Below are positions 33,338 through 40,644 of a stretch of DNA of 44,450 bases, piece after piece. The notes below the pieces were generated by a model. That model was not told the origin of the DNA, did not search any database, and saw only the letters and a program-made list of their open reading frames with translations. Source of the DNA: Acidobacteriaceae bacterium (GTDB lineage Bacteria; Acidobacteriota; Terriglobia; Terriglobales; Acidobacteriaceae); the NCBI GenBank assembly GCA_030037475.1, contig JASHRH010000047.1:1-44450 (forward strand), given 5' to 3'. The position numbers and the translations under genes were made by a program. Position 1 is the first letter of the stretch, and every line of letters starts with the position of its first letter.

Positions 33338-33790
33338 TCACCGCGCAAAAAAACCAATCTCGACGCAGTGATGCGCCTCGGGATAGCCGGTTACCTCGAT
33401 GCCGCAAACATCGACCCATGCATGGGTAATCAACTTCGCGCGTTCCGGGTCGCGCGATGCACCGCAGTGGATGCGGCTCCAAATCCCGCGCACATGCAGC
33501 ATCTGCCATGCGGCCAGCGCGCGGGGCAAACAGACCAGCCGCACAGGCAGAAGCCAGGCAGACCGGTTGATCGCCCAGGAGATTTCGCGTGCGACCATTC
33601 GATTCCTGCTCGAATCAGCCCGAAGATCGGCGGGGGCATGCAAATGGCCGATGTGGCGAGCAATGAGCGGAAACCTCACAAGCACGAGGGCGAACCTGGC
33701 CATGACCAGCCAGAATGCCGCCTCGAGGAGAAGAGAGCGTCGTCTCCACGACAGCCCGCGAAATTTATGCCATAGCCGGAGGACGGACAT
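33338..33790 (-). CDS. Lasso B2-type leader peptidase (transglutaminase-like)
   Basis: In lasso pathways B2 removes the leader. The track start at 33865 reaches into the upstream gene; ATG 33790 with GAAAGG before it gives 150 residues, the normal size, overlapping the PqqD-like gene by 26 bp. The opening SWRRRSLLLEAAFWLVMARFAL, the RSAWLLPVRLVCLPRALAAWQMLHVRG block with the nucleophile candidate Cys87, and HAWVDV with His123 are typical. In characterised McjB the Asp of the triad lies 12 residues after the His; here position 135 is Gly (VTGYPEA). Another acidic residue may substitute, or activity may be altered. Confidence 0.88.
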   Translation of the reverse strand: MSVLRLWHKFRGLSWRRRSLLLEAAFWLVMARFALVLVRFPLIARHIGHLHAPADLRADSSRNRMVAREISWAINRSAWLLPVRLVCLPRALAAWQMLHVRGIWSRIHCGASRDPERAKLITHAWVDVCGIEVTGYPEAHHCVEIGFFAR

Positions 33791-34052
33791 CGATGGCCTT
33801 TCGGAGAAGCAATTGATCGAGAAACGCGAGCACCTCCGGTCGCGCCGCGTCCGGCTCGATGTCAAACTCGCGGCTCAAAGCCTCGCACAAATCCGAAACA
33901 CTGCGCGGCGATTCCAGCAACTCCCATATACGGCTGCCCGATCCCGTGAGATTCAAATAAAATTCGCTTTCGGCATGCATCATAATGAGGCTCTCGTCCA
34001 CCCACGCGGCAATCCATCCTTCGCGCCGGGCAATCAAACTGTTTTCAGTCAC
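33765..34052 (-). CDS. PqqD-like RiPP recognition protein (B1)
   Basis: A small winged-helix peptide-binding protein that holds the precursor leader for the peptidase. The track start (34061) overlaps its own ribosome site; GTG 34052 has GGAAGGAG eight bases upstream and its GTGA overlaps the stop codon of the kinase-like gene. The 95-residue product shows the PqqD pattern FYLNLTGSGSRIWELLESPRSVSDLCEALSREFDI. Discrete PqqD-like and B2 proteins, rather than a fused B protein, are usual in kinase-containing lasso clusters. Confidence 0.9.
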   Translation of the reverse strand: MTENSLIARREGWIAAWVDESLIMMHAESEFYLNLTGSGSRIWELLESPRSVSDLCEALSREFDIEPDAARPEVLAFLDQLLLRKAIDVRPPAMA

Positions 34053-35062
34053 TGTGAGCACTCCTTCCGCAAATTGGCTTCCTCGCGCGATTCCAGCCCG
34101 CTGGGCGTGCCAACTGCGGAATGCGCCGATTCCACCAGCCGGGCAACCTCACCCAGGCGGTCCAGTGCGCGCGGGCGGTCCAGACGATATATGGGCACAG
34201 TCGCGGCCACCGTGGCGATATGACGAAAAAGCTGGTTGTGCAACCCCAGATTATGGCCCATCCACCCGCGATGGGCCTGGTTCTCGATAAAGGCGAAGGC
34301 ATCCTTGCCTCGGAGCGGTGATCGACTTACCTGATCTCCCCCAGGCGTATCCAGCGCATAGACTGCCCCCAATGGAATCGCATGTCGAATCGCCTCCACC
34401 GACTGAATGGCAGCCACGCCGAAGTGTCCCTTCAGCCCTTGTGCCGCCTGGGAATACGTGACTGCCTCCCCCATTTGGAAGCAATCGATCGCATCGCGCA
34501 GTAACTTGACTCGCGGAAAGGCGGGTCGAAGCATCGGCTGCCTTAGATTGCTCAGGTCGATCGCGCAAACGTCATCGCAGAGTAGCGGATGGCCGCGCCG
34601 CGCCAGTGCCGTCGCAAGAGTGGATTTCCCCGTTCCTCTCGCGCCGGAGAAGACTATGGCCTTGCCATCCAAAAGCACGCACGAACCGTGCAACGGAAAG
34701 AGGCCGCGCCGATAACAGAGAATTGCCAGTACAGACCCGAACAGATATGCGCGCAGCAACAGCGGATCCACGCCCTCTTCCGGTTGAACGGTAACGTGGT
34801 CGGCTCCAGGATTCACTCGAAAGCCCGCGACACCCTTCACGCGGAGCGAAATGCCATCCTCGCCATTGGTAAAGGGGTCTTCAGTGTCATCCAGTGGCGA
34901 TCCCTGCAATTCGATCCGGATGCTTTCCTCAGGGCGCAATTTCTGCGATTCGCCCCATGGCATGAGCTCCGGCAGTGGGATGGCCGACTCCAGATGCCAG
35001 CCGCAGAGAACATACGGGCCATATTGGGAGGCGCCATTGAATGACATCGCGTTAACGCTCAT
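34049..35062 (-). CDS. HPr-kinase-like protein, probable peptide-tailoring kinase
   Basis: The C-terminal two-thirds match HPr kinase homologues: LFPLHGSCVLLDGKAIVFSGARGTGKSTLATAL with the P-loop at 140-147 and LLCDDVCAID with the acidic pair near 163. In lasso clusters of the paeninodin type such kinases phosphorylate the C-terminal Ser of the precursor; the precursor here ends in Ser. Similar proteins also sit in exopolysaccharide loci. The N-terminal 120 residues are a divergent accessory domain. It is coupled by GTGA overlap to the PqqD-like gene. No phosphocarrier HPr or sugar PTS gene is nearby, which argues against a role in carbon repression. Confidence 0.88.
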   Translation of the reverse strand: MSVNAMSFNGASQYGPYVLCGWHLESAIPLPELMPWGESQKLRPEESIRIELQGSPLDDTEDPFTNGEDGISLRVKGVAGFRVNPGADHVTVQPEEGVDPLLLRAYLFGSVLAILCYRRGLFPLHGSCVLLDGKAIVFSGARGTGKSTLATALARRGHPLLCDDVCAIDLSNLRQPMLRPAFPRVKLLRDAIDCFQMGEAVTYSQAAQGLKGHFGVAAIQSVEAIRHAIPLGAVYALDTPGGDQVSRSPLRGKDAFAFIENQAHRGWMGHNLGLHNQLFRHIATVAATVPIYRLDRPRALDRLGEVARLVESAHSAVGTPSGLESREEANLRKECSQ

Positions 35063-35107
35063 CTGCCGGACGCGATTGTCCGGAAAGCATCCTCGTCCGA
35101 TACTCGA

Positions 35108-36070
35108 TCAATGTTGTTGCGGCGCGGAGCCGAAGCGACAACTCAGCAGCCCCCGCAGATTAAACAAACCATCGTTCGTCACGGGCGCGCCTTGAGTTCG
35201 ACTGACCGCCAGAGGCGCATAAAATGCATCCACGGTAAAGGCAATCCGCCTGGTGAACAGATAGCTGGCGCCGCCCACTGTCGAGAACATTCCGCCACGT
35301 GTCCATTGCCGCGTTTGCGCCAGGCCAATGGTGAGCGGTGCGTGCGACTGGAAAGCGACATCGACAAAAGTGCCAGCCACAGAGGCATGAGGAACCAGTT
35401 TCGGCAGCCGCGGCAGCGGGTGCGATACCTGAAACTGCATTCCCGCAAAGTGCAACGAAGCTATATCTGCGGACAGTGCTATGCAATCGGTGGGGTTTTC
35501 CGATGAGCCGGGGGGAAATGCCAGTACACTCTGTGGGCAAGTGAATGCGCCTTTTACCGACCCGACTTGCCCATATCCCTGCCAATCAAGTGTCCATCGC
35601 CCACGCTCCAATAAAGGTCGCTCCAGGCCGAATGCAAAGAGCCGCGGCTTGATGCCAAACGTGGAGATGGGCGGTGGCGCGGTCGCGAATGCCCTGAGGT
35701 TCCATGGCAGTTGTACTCCGATGACAGGCCGGATCAGTACGGGCGCCTTATTCAAATCTTCAAACTTAGTCCCGTTGAAGCCGACGGTCTCCTGGGCCAC
35801 GCTGAGCGTCGGTAGCCAATCTGTTTCCAATCCCACCGAAATCGCGCCGGCACTCCGCTGTTCCTCCGGAGCAGCCGGCAGCATCGTACTCGGCAGGGTC
35901 GCCGCGTCAAAACGCCTGAGAGCCCAAGCCTCCGGACGGTCGAAGCTGATATGCAGGTTCGGAATCGCACTGGAGGTTTGAGCGACGATGCTGCCGCTGA
36001 CGGTGATTCCCAGGAACATAATCAGACCAGTTATTTTTCCAATCGGAAGGCGGGAAGTGAATGAAATCAT
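35108..36070 (-). CDS. Putative outer-membrane beta-barrel protein
   Basis: I do not recognise the family. Residues 1-31 form a signal peptide (hydrophobic GLIMFLGITVSGSIVAQ). The mature part has alternating polar and hydrophobic strands and ends with GLFNLRGLLSCRFGSAPQQH, resembling a barrel C-terminus though without the terminal Phe. Strand-like stretches include LPTLSVAQETVGFNG, LFAFGLERPLLERGRWTLDWQGYGQVG and GGMFSTVGGASYLFTRRIAFTVDAFYAPL. Two Cys (in TCPQS and DCIAL) may form a disulfide. It lies 45 bp upstream of the kinase-like gene and is probably the first gene of the same transcript, so it might be an exit route for the peptide or belong to the polysaccharide system. Confidence 0.65.
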   Translation of the reverse strand: MISFTSRLPIGKITGLIMFLGITVSGSIVAQTSSAIPNLHISFDRPEAWALRRFDAATLPSTMLPAAPEEQRSAGAISVGLETDWLPTLSVAQETVGFNGTKFEDLNKAPVLIRPVIGVQLPWNLRAFATAPPPISTFGIKPRLFAFGLERPLLERGRWTLDWQGYGQVGSVKGAFTCPQSVLAFPPGSSENPTDCIALSADIASLHFAGMQFQVSHPLPRLPKLVPHASVAGTFVDVAFQSHAPLTIGLAQTRQWTRGGMFSTVGGASYLFTRRIAFTVDAFYAPLAVSRTQGAPVTNDGLFNLRGLLSCRFGSAPQQH

Positions 36071-36457
36071 GGCATCTCCTGCTAAACCGTGTCTGGATCG
36101 TATCTGCTAAACATCAATGCCCCACCCTCTGTGGCCACTCATGGGGACCAATGGTGCGGCAAGCTCGACTGGCATTGCGGCCATCGGGCGCATTCGGCAA
36201 GCGCGCGGCAGCACAGAATGTGACTGCACTGACGCACCCCGTTTGTGAAACCAAGCCTAGGCCCCGTCTTTCCGCATAGTTGTCAAAGAATTGTCAGTTC
36301 GAGGTCATCATTTAGCGGGCAACTCCGTTCGCGGTTCGGGGAAGCTCTGAAAACATGCATGATGGCGAAGGCGCTTAGCACAGGCTGCCAATTCTGCATT
36401 CGGGTCTTTTCGGTGACGCCTGAGCGCAGAAATGAGATGGGTTGTTCAGGTTGAGCG
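36071..36457. other. Intergenic region between the minus-strand run and the polysaccharide genes
   Basis: This 387 bp divergent region should hold promoters for both sides. The only distinct element I see is a pair of TTGTCA repeats. Listed ORFs here lack ribosome sites and have unconvincing composition. Confidence 0.5.
36280..36296 (+). promoter_or_regulatory. Tandem TTGTCA repeats, 11 bp apart
   Basis: TTGTCA occurs at 36280-36285 and 36291-36296, one helical turn apart. This suits side-by-side binding by a regulator or RNA polymerase -35 recognition. They lie 160-180 bp upstream of the first small ORF of the polysaccharide run. No good -10 element follows at the right distance. Confidence 0.35.
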
Positions 36458-36604
36458 ATGCGCCTTAGTTACACAACGGCAACCGCGGCGCAGGAGGGGG
36501 ACTATCGGTTAATTGTCTGTGCGATGTCACATAGAGATGACAATGCCGCCTCGCGCATCCGCCTGGTTTTACAAGCGGAGGACAATTTGCTGATCGTGGC
36601 ATGA
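36458..36604 (+). CDS. Small ORF (48 aa) coupled to the next small ORF
   Basis: Too short for the track. ATG 36458 to TGA 36604 encodes a 48-residue acidic/basic mixed peptide ending RIRLVLQAEDNLLIVA. Its stop overlaps the next start as ATGA. The end resembles, weakly, the first helix and second strand of response-regulator receiver domains, so it may be a receiver fragment or a degenerate regulator. No strong ribosome site precedes it. The regular ATGA chain into the sugar transferase is the best argument that it is translated. Confidence 0.45.
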   Translation: MRLSYTTATAAQEGDYRLIVCAMSHRDDNAASRIRLVLQAEDNLLIVA

Positions 36605-36735
36605 CACCCGGCGCCTTCCGGGACGATAGCATCATGCGCAAAGATATCCGGTTGCTGCGCGATTTCATATCGCTCCTGGGAATGGAGCTGGAACTCGCGC
36701 AACTTCAAATTGAAAGAAGGACTCCCCTTCGATGA
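36601..36735 (+). CDS. Small ORF (44 aa) coupled to the sugar transferase
   Basis: Starts at ATG 36601 within the ATGA shared with the upstream small ORF and stops at TGA 36735 within the ATGA shared with the sugar transferase. The peptide includes RKDIRLLRDFISLLGMELELAQL, which forms a clear amphipathic helix. It has no recognised family. A short helical peptide made together with a membrane sugar transferase could be a partner or a coupling leader; that is inference. Confidence 0.5.
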   Translation: MTPGAFRDDSIMRKDIRLLRDFISLLGMELELAQLQIERRTPLR

Positions 36736-37718
36736 ATATCGTGGCCTTTCCGGAGTTGTCGGGAACTGAAATGCCAGGGACCACCGCGGCCACTACAATG
36801 GACCATTTCAGCCTATGGGTTGTGTCGCCTGCCCGTCGCGGCCTTGATTGCTGCGCGGCGGCGGCGGCGCTGTTCTGTTGCCTGCCATTGTTCATGCTGG
36901 CCGCGGTGGCTGTGCGGCTCAGTTCCCCGGGGCCCGTCCTGTTCCGCCAACGACGGGTGGGGCGTCATGGTGTGACATTCACTCTCTATAAGTTTCGATC
37001 GATGCGCGTGAACGATCAGGGTGGTGTTCCAATCACAATACTCGGGGACCGCCGTGTCACAAAGGTCGGACAGTTTCTCCGTCGATTCAAGCTGGACGAG
37101 CTGCCACAGTTGTGGAATGTCCTCTGCGGCGACATGGCTCTCGTGGGCCCTCGTCCCAAGCTGCCCCAGCACGAGGGTCTGAATCTTTGCTGGCGGCCCG
37201 GGCTGACCGGCGCGGCAAGCCTCGCATTTCGAGACGAAGAAGAATTGCTCTCCGAAATTCCTGAAGAACAGCTCGAAGAGGTTTACGAGAGATACGTAAA
37301 ACCTACAAAAGCATGTCTCGATTCCGAATACATGCTGAACGCAACACTCTTGTCGGACATCGAAATCTTATGGAAAACGGCTGTTTCCTGCCTTACTCCA
37401 TGGAAATGCGCTCGCGTGCTTTCCGCTGACTTCCTCGAAAGCCCTTTGGCCCGCCCGTTGTGCAGTGCGGACATCGCCCAGGAACTCGCGTCCCTTACCA
37501 TGCGTTCTTCGCCGACCCGGAAGCGCAGCGCCTTATTCCGCCTCTCCACAACTCGCGTCAGCAGCTCGACGATCACCGGCACTTCCAGCGGTTCCGGGAC
37601 TTTATCAAAGGAAAGCGAACTCATCTCCTCATCGCCGCGCGGAGGTGTTTGCGATGCGTGCAGTTACAATCCCGGCGGGGCTTTCGAGGACTTTTCAACT
37701 AAGGTCATTTCATCCTGA
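36732..37718 (+). CDS. Polyprenyl-phosphate sugar transferase (initiating enzyme)
   Basis: Transfers the first sugar-phosphate to undecaprenyl phosphate at the inner membrane. [57 protein letters not shown] is the classic single-helix opening. [25 protein letters not shown] is the catalytic core with Asp-Glu. Family proteins of this short type usually end near WKTL..L; here that point is at about residue 220 ([23 protein letters not shown]). The next hundred residues are Ser/Thr/Arg-rich without similarity that I can see, perhaps an added tail or the result of a frameshift. AAGAAGG stands ten bases before the ATG. First full gene of the polysaccharide run. Confidence 0.92.
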   Translation: MNIVAFPELSGTEMPGTTAATTMDHFSLWVVSPARRGLDCCAAAAALFCCLPLFMLAAVAVRLSSPGPVLFRQRRVGRHGVTFTLYKFRSMRVNDQGGVPITILGDRRVTKVGQFLRRFKLDELPQLWNVLCGDMALVGPRPKLPQHEGLNLCWRPGLTGAASLAFRDEEELLSEIPEEQLEEVYERYVKPTKACLDSEYMLNATLLSDIEILWKTAVSCLTPWKCARVLSADFLESPLARPLCSADIAQELASLTMRSSPTRKRSALFRLSTTRVSSSTITGTSSGSGTLSKESELISSSPRGGVCDACSYNPGGAFEDFSTKVISS

Positions 37719-37815
37719 CTCAGGACCCTGCGACCACAACTGGGTGAACTGAGGAACCTGTTCGATCATCAGGAACCCCAAGAATATCCTGGATCGGCAA
37801 GAAAATGAGGCAAGT

Positions 37816-40557
37816 TTGTCGCGGACTGATCTCACTGGGCTTAGAGCGGAAGCGGCACCGGCATTTGCTTTTCTCTCCTGCAATTTCGCTGTCGTGTTAT
37901 TTTCTTTGCGCCGTGTCTTCGCCTCCCGGCTTGCCGCGCTACGTTTCCGGGACAGCCTCACTATCCTCGCGGCCCTCCTGGTCCTGGCGCTCGCCACCAA
38001 TCCTGCGGCTCGCGCCCAGAATCTGCCGGATCAGGACCTTCTTGGTTCGGGCAGTTCGGCCGTTCAAAGCCAGCATAACTCAACGGACTGCTCCGATCCT
38101 CTGCTGGCGAACTCGGCGCTTTGCTCCTCGCTCAGTTCCGGCCAGGATTCAGCCGTTTCACCCATGCTCCTGGGAACTGTGGGTATGGTGCGGCCCGGCG
38201 CCTCCAATTACATGGATCTCAAGCCCTTCGGTAACCCACACAGCTCCTCTCCGCCGGTGAAACTTCCTCCGCAGCCGCTCACCGAATTCCAGAAGTTTGT
38301 GGCGTCCACCACCGGCGAGGTACTGCCTATCTTCGGCGCGGACTTATTCCGCGAAGTGCCGTCCACCTTCTCCGCGCTGAGCATGACTCCCGTCCCTCCC
38401 AGTTACCTCATTGGTCCCGGCGACGAGCTGCGCATCCGGGTCTGGGGCCAGGTTAACTTCAGCGCTGACGTGCGTGTGGACCGCGCCGGTGAAATCTATC
38501 TGCCCCAGATCGGCCAGGTGCACGTCGCGGGCCTGTCGTTCTCCGATCTGCAAAGCCATCTGCGCGACGCGATCAGCCGCGTGTACCGTAATTTCCAGCT
38601 CACGGCCGATATCGGCAGCATTCGTTCCATCCAGGTCTACGTCACTGGCCAGGCACGCCGCCCCGGCGTCTATACCGTCAGTTCGCTCAGCTCTCTGGTC
38701 GATGCGATCTTCTCGAGCGGCGGTCCATCCGCCTCCGGCTCTCTGCGCCACATCGAGCTGCGCCGCAATAGCCGTACCGTCACGACATTCGATCTCTACG
38801 CGCTGCTCATCCGTGGCGATAAATCGCAGGACGCGCCGCTCCAGTCAGGCGACGTCATTTTCATCCCGCCCGTCGGCCCGCAGATTGCCTTTGTCGGCAG
38901 CGTTCGCAACCCGGCCATCTACGAAATGCTTCCTGGCGAGCCGCTCTCGCAGGCCATCGCGGACGCTGGCGGACCCTCGGCCGTCGCCTCGCAGACGCGT
39001 ATCTCCGTCGAGCGCATCGACGCCCATCGAGATCGCTACGCCATGGAGGTCACCTGGAACTCGGCTGGCCTGGCCACGCCGCTGCATGACGGCGATCTGG
39101 TGCGCCTGTATTCCATCCTGCCCCTCTACCAGAAGACCGTGACCCTCCGCGGCAATACCGCCAATCCCGGCCGTTTCGCCTGGCATGAGGGCATGCGCCT
39201 CAGCGACCTGATCCCCGATAAGGCTTCTCTGGTAACACGCAATTACTGGTGGAAACGCGCCCAGCTCGGTCTGCCCGCGCCGGAATTTGAGCTGCTCGAC
39301 AGCTTCCCGTCCCTGCTTCAGCCCAGCGGCCCTGTGGATCTCGCTCGTGCCCAGTTCCTCGGCCAGGCGCCCGCTCCGCTTTCGCAAGATTCCACGGCCC
39401 CTTCCGCTTCCGGAAGCGGCGCGCAGCAGGAGGCCAATTCCTCAATCTCGCCGCAGACCGATGCATCCGGGACGGCGCCAAACTTTGCGAATCCCTCGGC
39501 CCAGCCGCGCTCGGCCAGCGCCTCGGTTGCCGCGGAATATGCCGCACCCTCCATGCAAGGCACCACGTCGCGCACCACCGTCGGCGCGTTGGCTCCCGAT
39601 ATCGACTGGCATTACGCCGTCATCGAGCGCCTGGACCCCAGGACCCTCAAAACCCGCCTGATTCCCTTTGACCTTGGCCGCCTCATTCTCGACCACGATC
39701 CTTCACAGAACCTTCCGCTTCAGCCCGGTGACGTGGTCACTGTCTTCTCCCAGGCTGACATTCGCGTTCCCATCGAGCAGGAAACCAAATTCGTCACCCT
39801 TGAAGGCGAGTTTGTTCACGCCGGCGTTTACACCGTGCGTCCTGGCGAAACCCTGCGCGATCTCGTCCGCCGTGCCGGCGGCTTTGCGCCTGGTGCGTAT
39901 CTCTACGGTTCGCAGTTCACGCGCGAATCCACACGCGCCCTGCAGCAGCAGCGCATCGACGAGTACGTGGACGAGCTGGAAATGGAAATGCAGAACAGCG
40001 CGATGGCTCTCATCTCCGCTGCCGCCGTATCTCCCGGCGCCATGGCCGGAGCACCCGCTGCTCAAACCAGCGAGCAGGCGCTCATTGCCCGTCTGCGCAG
40101 CGTCCGTGCGACCGGACGCATCGTGCTCCAGTTCAATCCCCGCAGCAGCGGCCTCGCCGTGCTTCCCAGCATCGTTCTCGAAAACGGCGACCGCTTCGTC
40201 GTGCCTCCTGTCCCTTCGAGCGTGAATGTCGTGGGCGCCGTCTACGATCAGAATTCATTCCTGTACCGTCCCGGGATGCGAGCCGGCGAGTATCTGCACC
40301 TGGCCGGCGGTCCCAACCGGGACGCCGATCGCAGGCACATGTTCATCATTCGCGCCGACGGCTCCGTCGTCAGCCGCGACGCTGCCAACACACTATGGGG
40401 CAATGGAATCGACGCCCTGCTCATGAATCCCGGCGACACCATCGTGGTGCCGCAAAGGGTCCTGAAGCCTTCGCCGCTGCTGGGCATGCTGGCCTGGTCG
40501 CAGTTGTTCTCGCAGTTCGCTTTGGGCGCTACCGCCCTCAGCGTAGTAGCTCCCTGA
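37816..40557 (+). CDS. SLBB-domain polysaccharide export protein (Wza-like, large)
   Basis: Forms the outer-membrane export pore or its periplasmic part. The start is TTG with GAGGCAAG upstream; another start closer to the signal peptide is possible. A hydrophobic segment at about 50-72 (LTILAALLVLALATNPAARAQ) is the signal. The polysaccharide export domain follows (PPSYLIGPGDELRIRVWGQVNFSADVRVDRAGEIYLPQIGQV). At least four SLBB-type beta-grasp units come after it, for example IQVYVTGQARRPGVYTVSS, IAFVGSVRNPAIYEM, FVTLEGEFVHAGVYTVRPGE and VNVVGAVYDQNSFLYRPG. A Ser/Ala/Pro/Gln-rich linker of about 65 residues lies around 510-580. At 913 residues it is much longer than Wza, as is common in Acidobacteriota and Cytophaga-type systems. 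Confidence 0.93.
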   Translation: MSRTDLTGLRAEAAPAFAFLSCNFAVVLFSLRRVFASRLAALRFRDSLTILAALLVLALATNPAARAQNLPDQDLLGSGSSAVQSQHNSTDCSDPLLANSALCSSLSSGQDSAVSPMLLGTVGMVRPGASNYMDLKPFGNPHSSSPPVKLPPQPLTEFQKFVASTTGEVLPIFGADLFREVPSTFSALSMTPVPPSYLIGPGDELRIRVWGQVNFSADVRVDRAGEIYLPQIGQVHVAGLSFSDLQSHLRDAISRVYRNFQLTADIGSIRSIQVYVTGQARRPGVYTVSSLSSLVDAIFSSGGPSASGSLRHIELRRNSRTVTTFDLYALLIRGDKSQDAPLQSGDVIFIPPVGPQIAFVGSVRNPAIYEMLPGEPLSQAIADAGGPSAVASQTRISVERIDAHRDRYAMEVTWNSAGLATPLHDGDLVRLYSILPLYQKTVTLRGNTANPGRFAWHEGMRLSDLIPDKASLVTRNYWWKRAQLGLPAPEFELLDSFPSLLQPSGPVDLARAQFLGQAPAPLSQDSTAPSASGSGAQQEANSSISPQTDASGTAPNFANPSAQPRSASASVAAEYAAPSMQGTTSRTTVGALAPDIDWHYAVIERLDPRTLKTRLIPFDLGRLILDHDPSQNLPLQPGDVVTVFSQADIRVPIEQETKFVTLEGEFVHAGVYTVRPGETLRDLVRRAGGFAPGAYLYGSQFTRESTRALQQQRIDEYVDELEMEMQNSAMALISAAAVSPGAMAGAPAAQTSEQALIARLRSVRATGRIVLQFNPRSSGLAVLPSIVLENGDRFVVPPVPSSVNVVGAVYDQNSFLYRPGMRAGEYLHLAGGPNRDADRRHMFIIRADGSVVSRDAANTLWGNGIDALLMNPGDTIVVPQRVLKPSPLLGMLAWSQLFSQFALGATALSVVAP

Positions 40558-40644
40558 TGTGGTGCGGCATTCAGATTGTCGATTACGAAGGATGGCGCAG
40601 GAACGGCACTGCTGATCGTCCATTTGAGATGGAGATTCATTTCG

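Noticed and set aside
33198-33509. 103-codon ORF after the B2 gene, possibly a B2 extension or a second precursor
   Set aside because: It overlaps B2 in another frame, lacks a ribosome site and its end has no leader or core pattern; B2 is already full length.
34049-35062. True HPr kinase/phosphorylase (hprK) of carbon regulation
   Set aside because: No HPr or PTS gene nearby, divergent N-terminal domain, and coupling to a PqqD-like gene.
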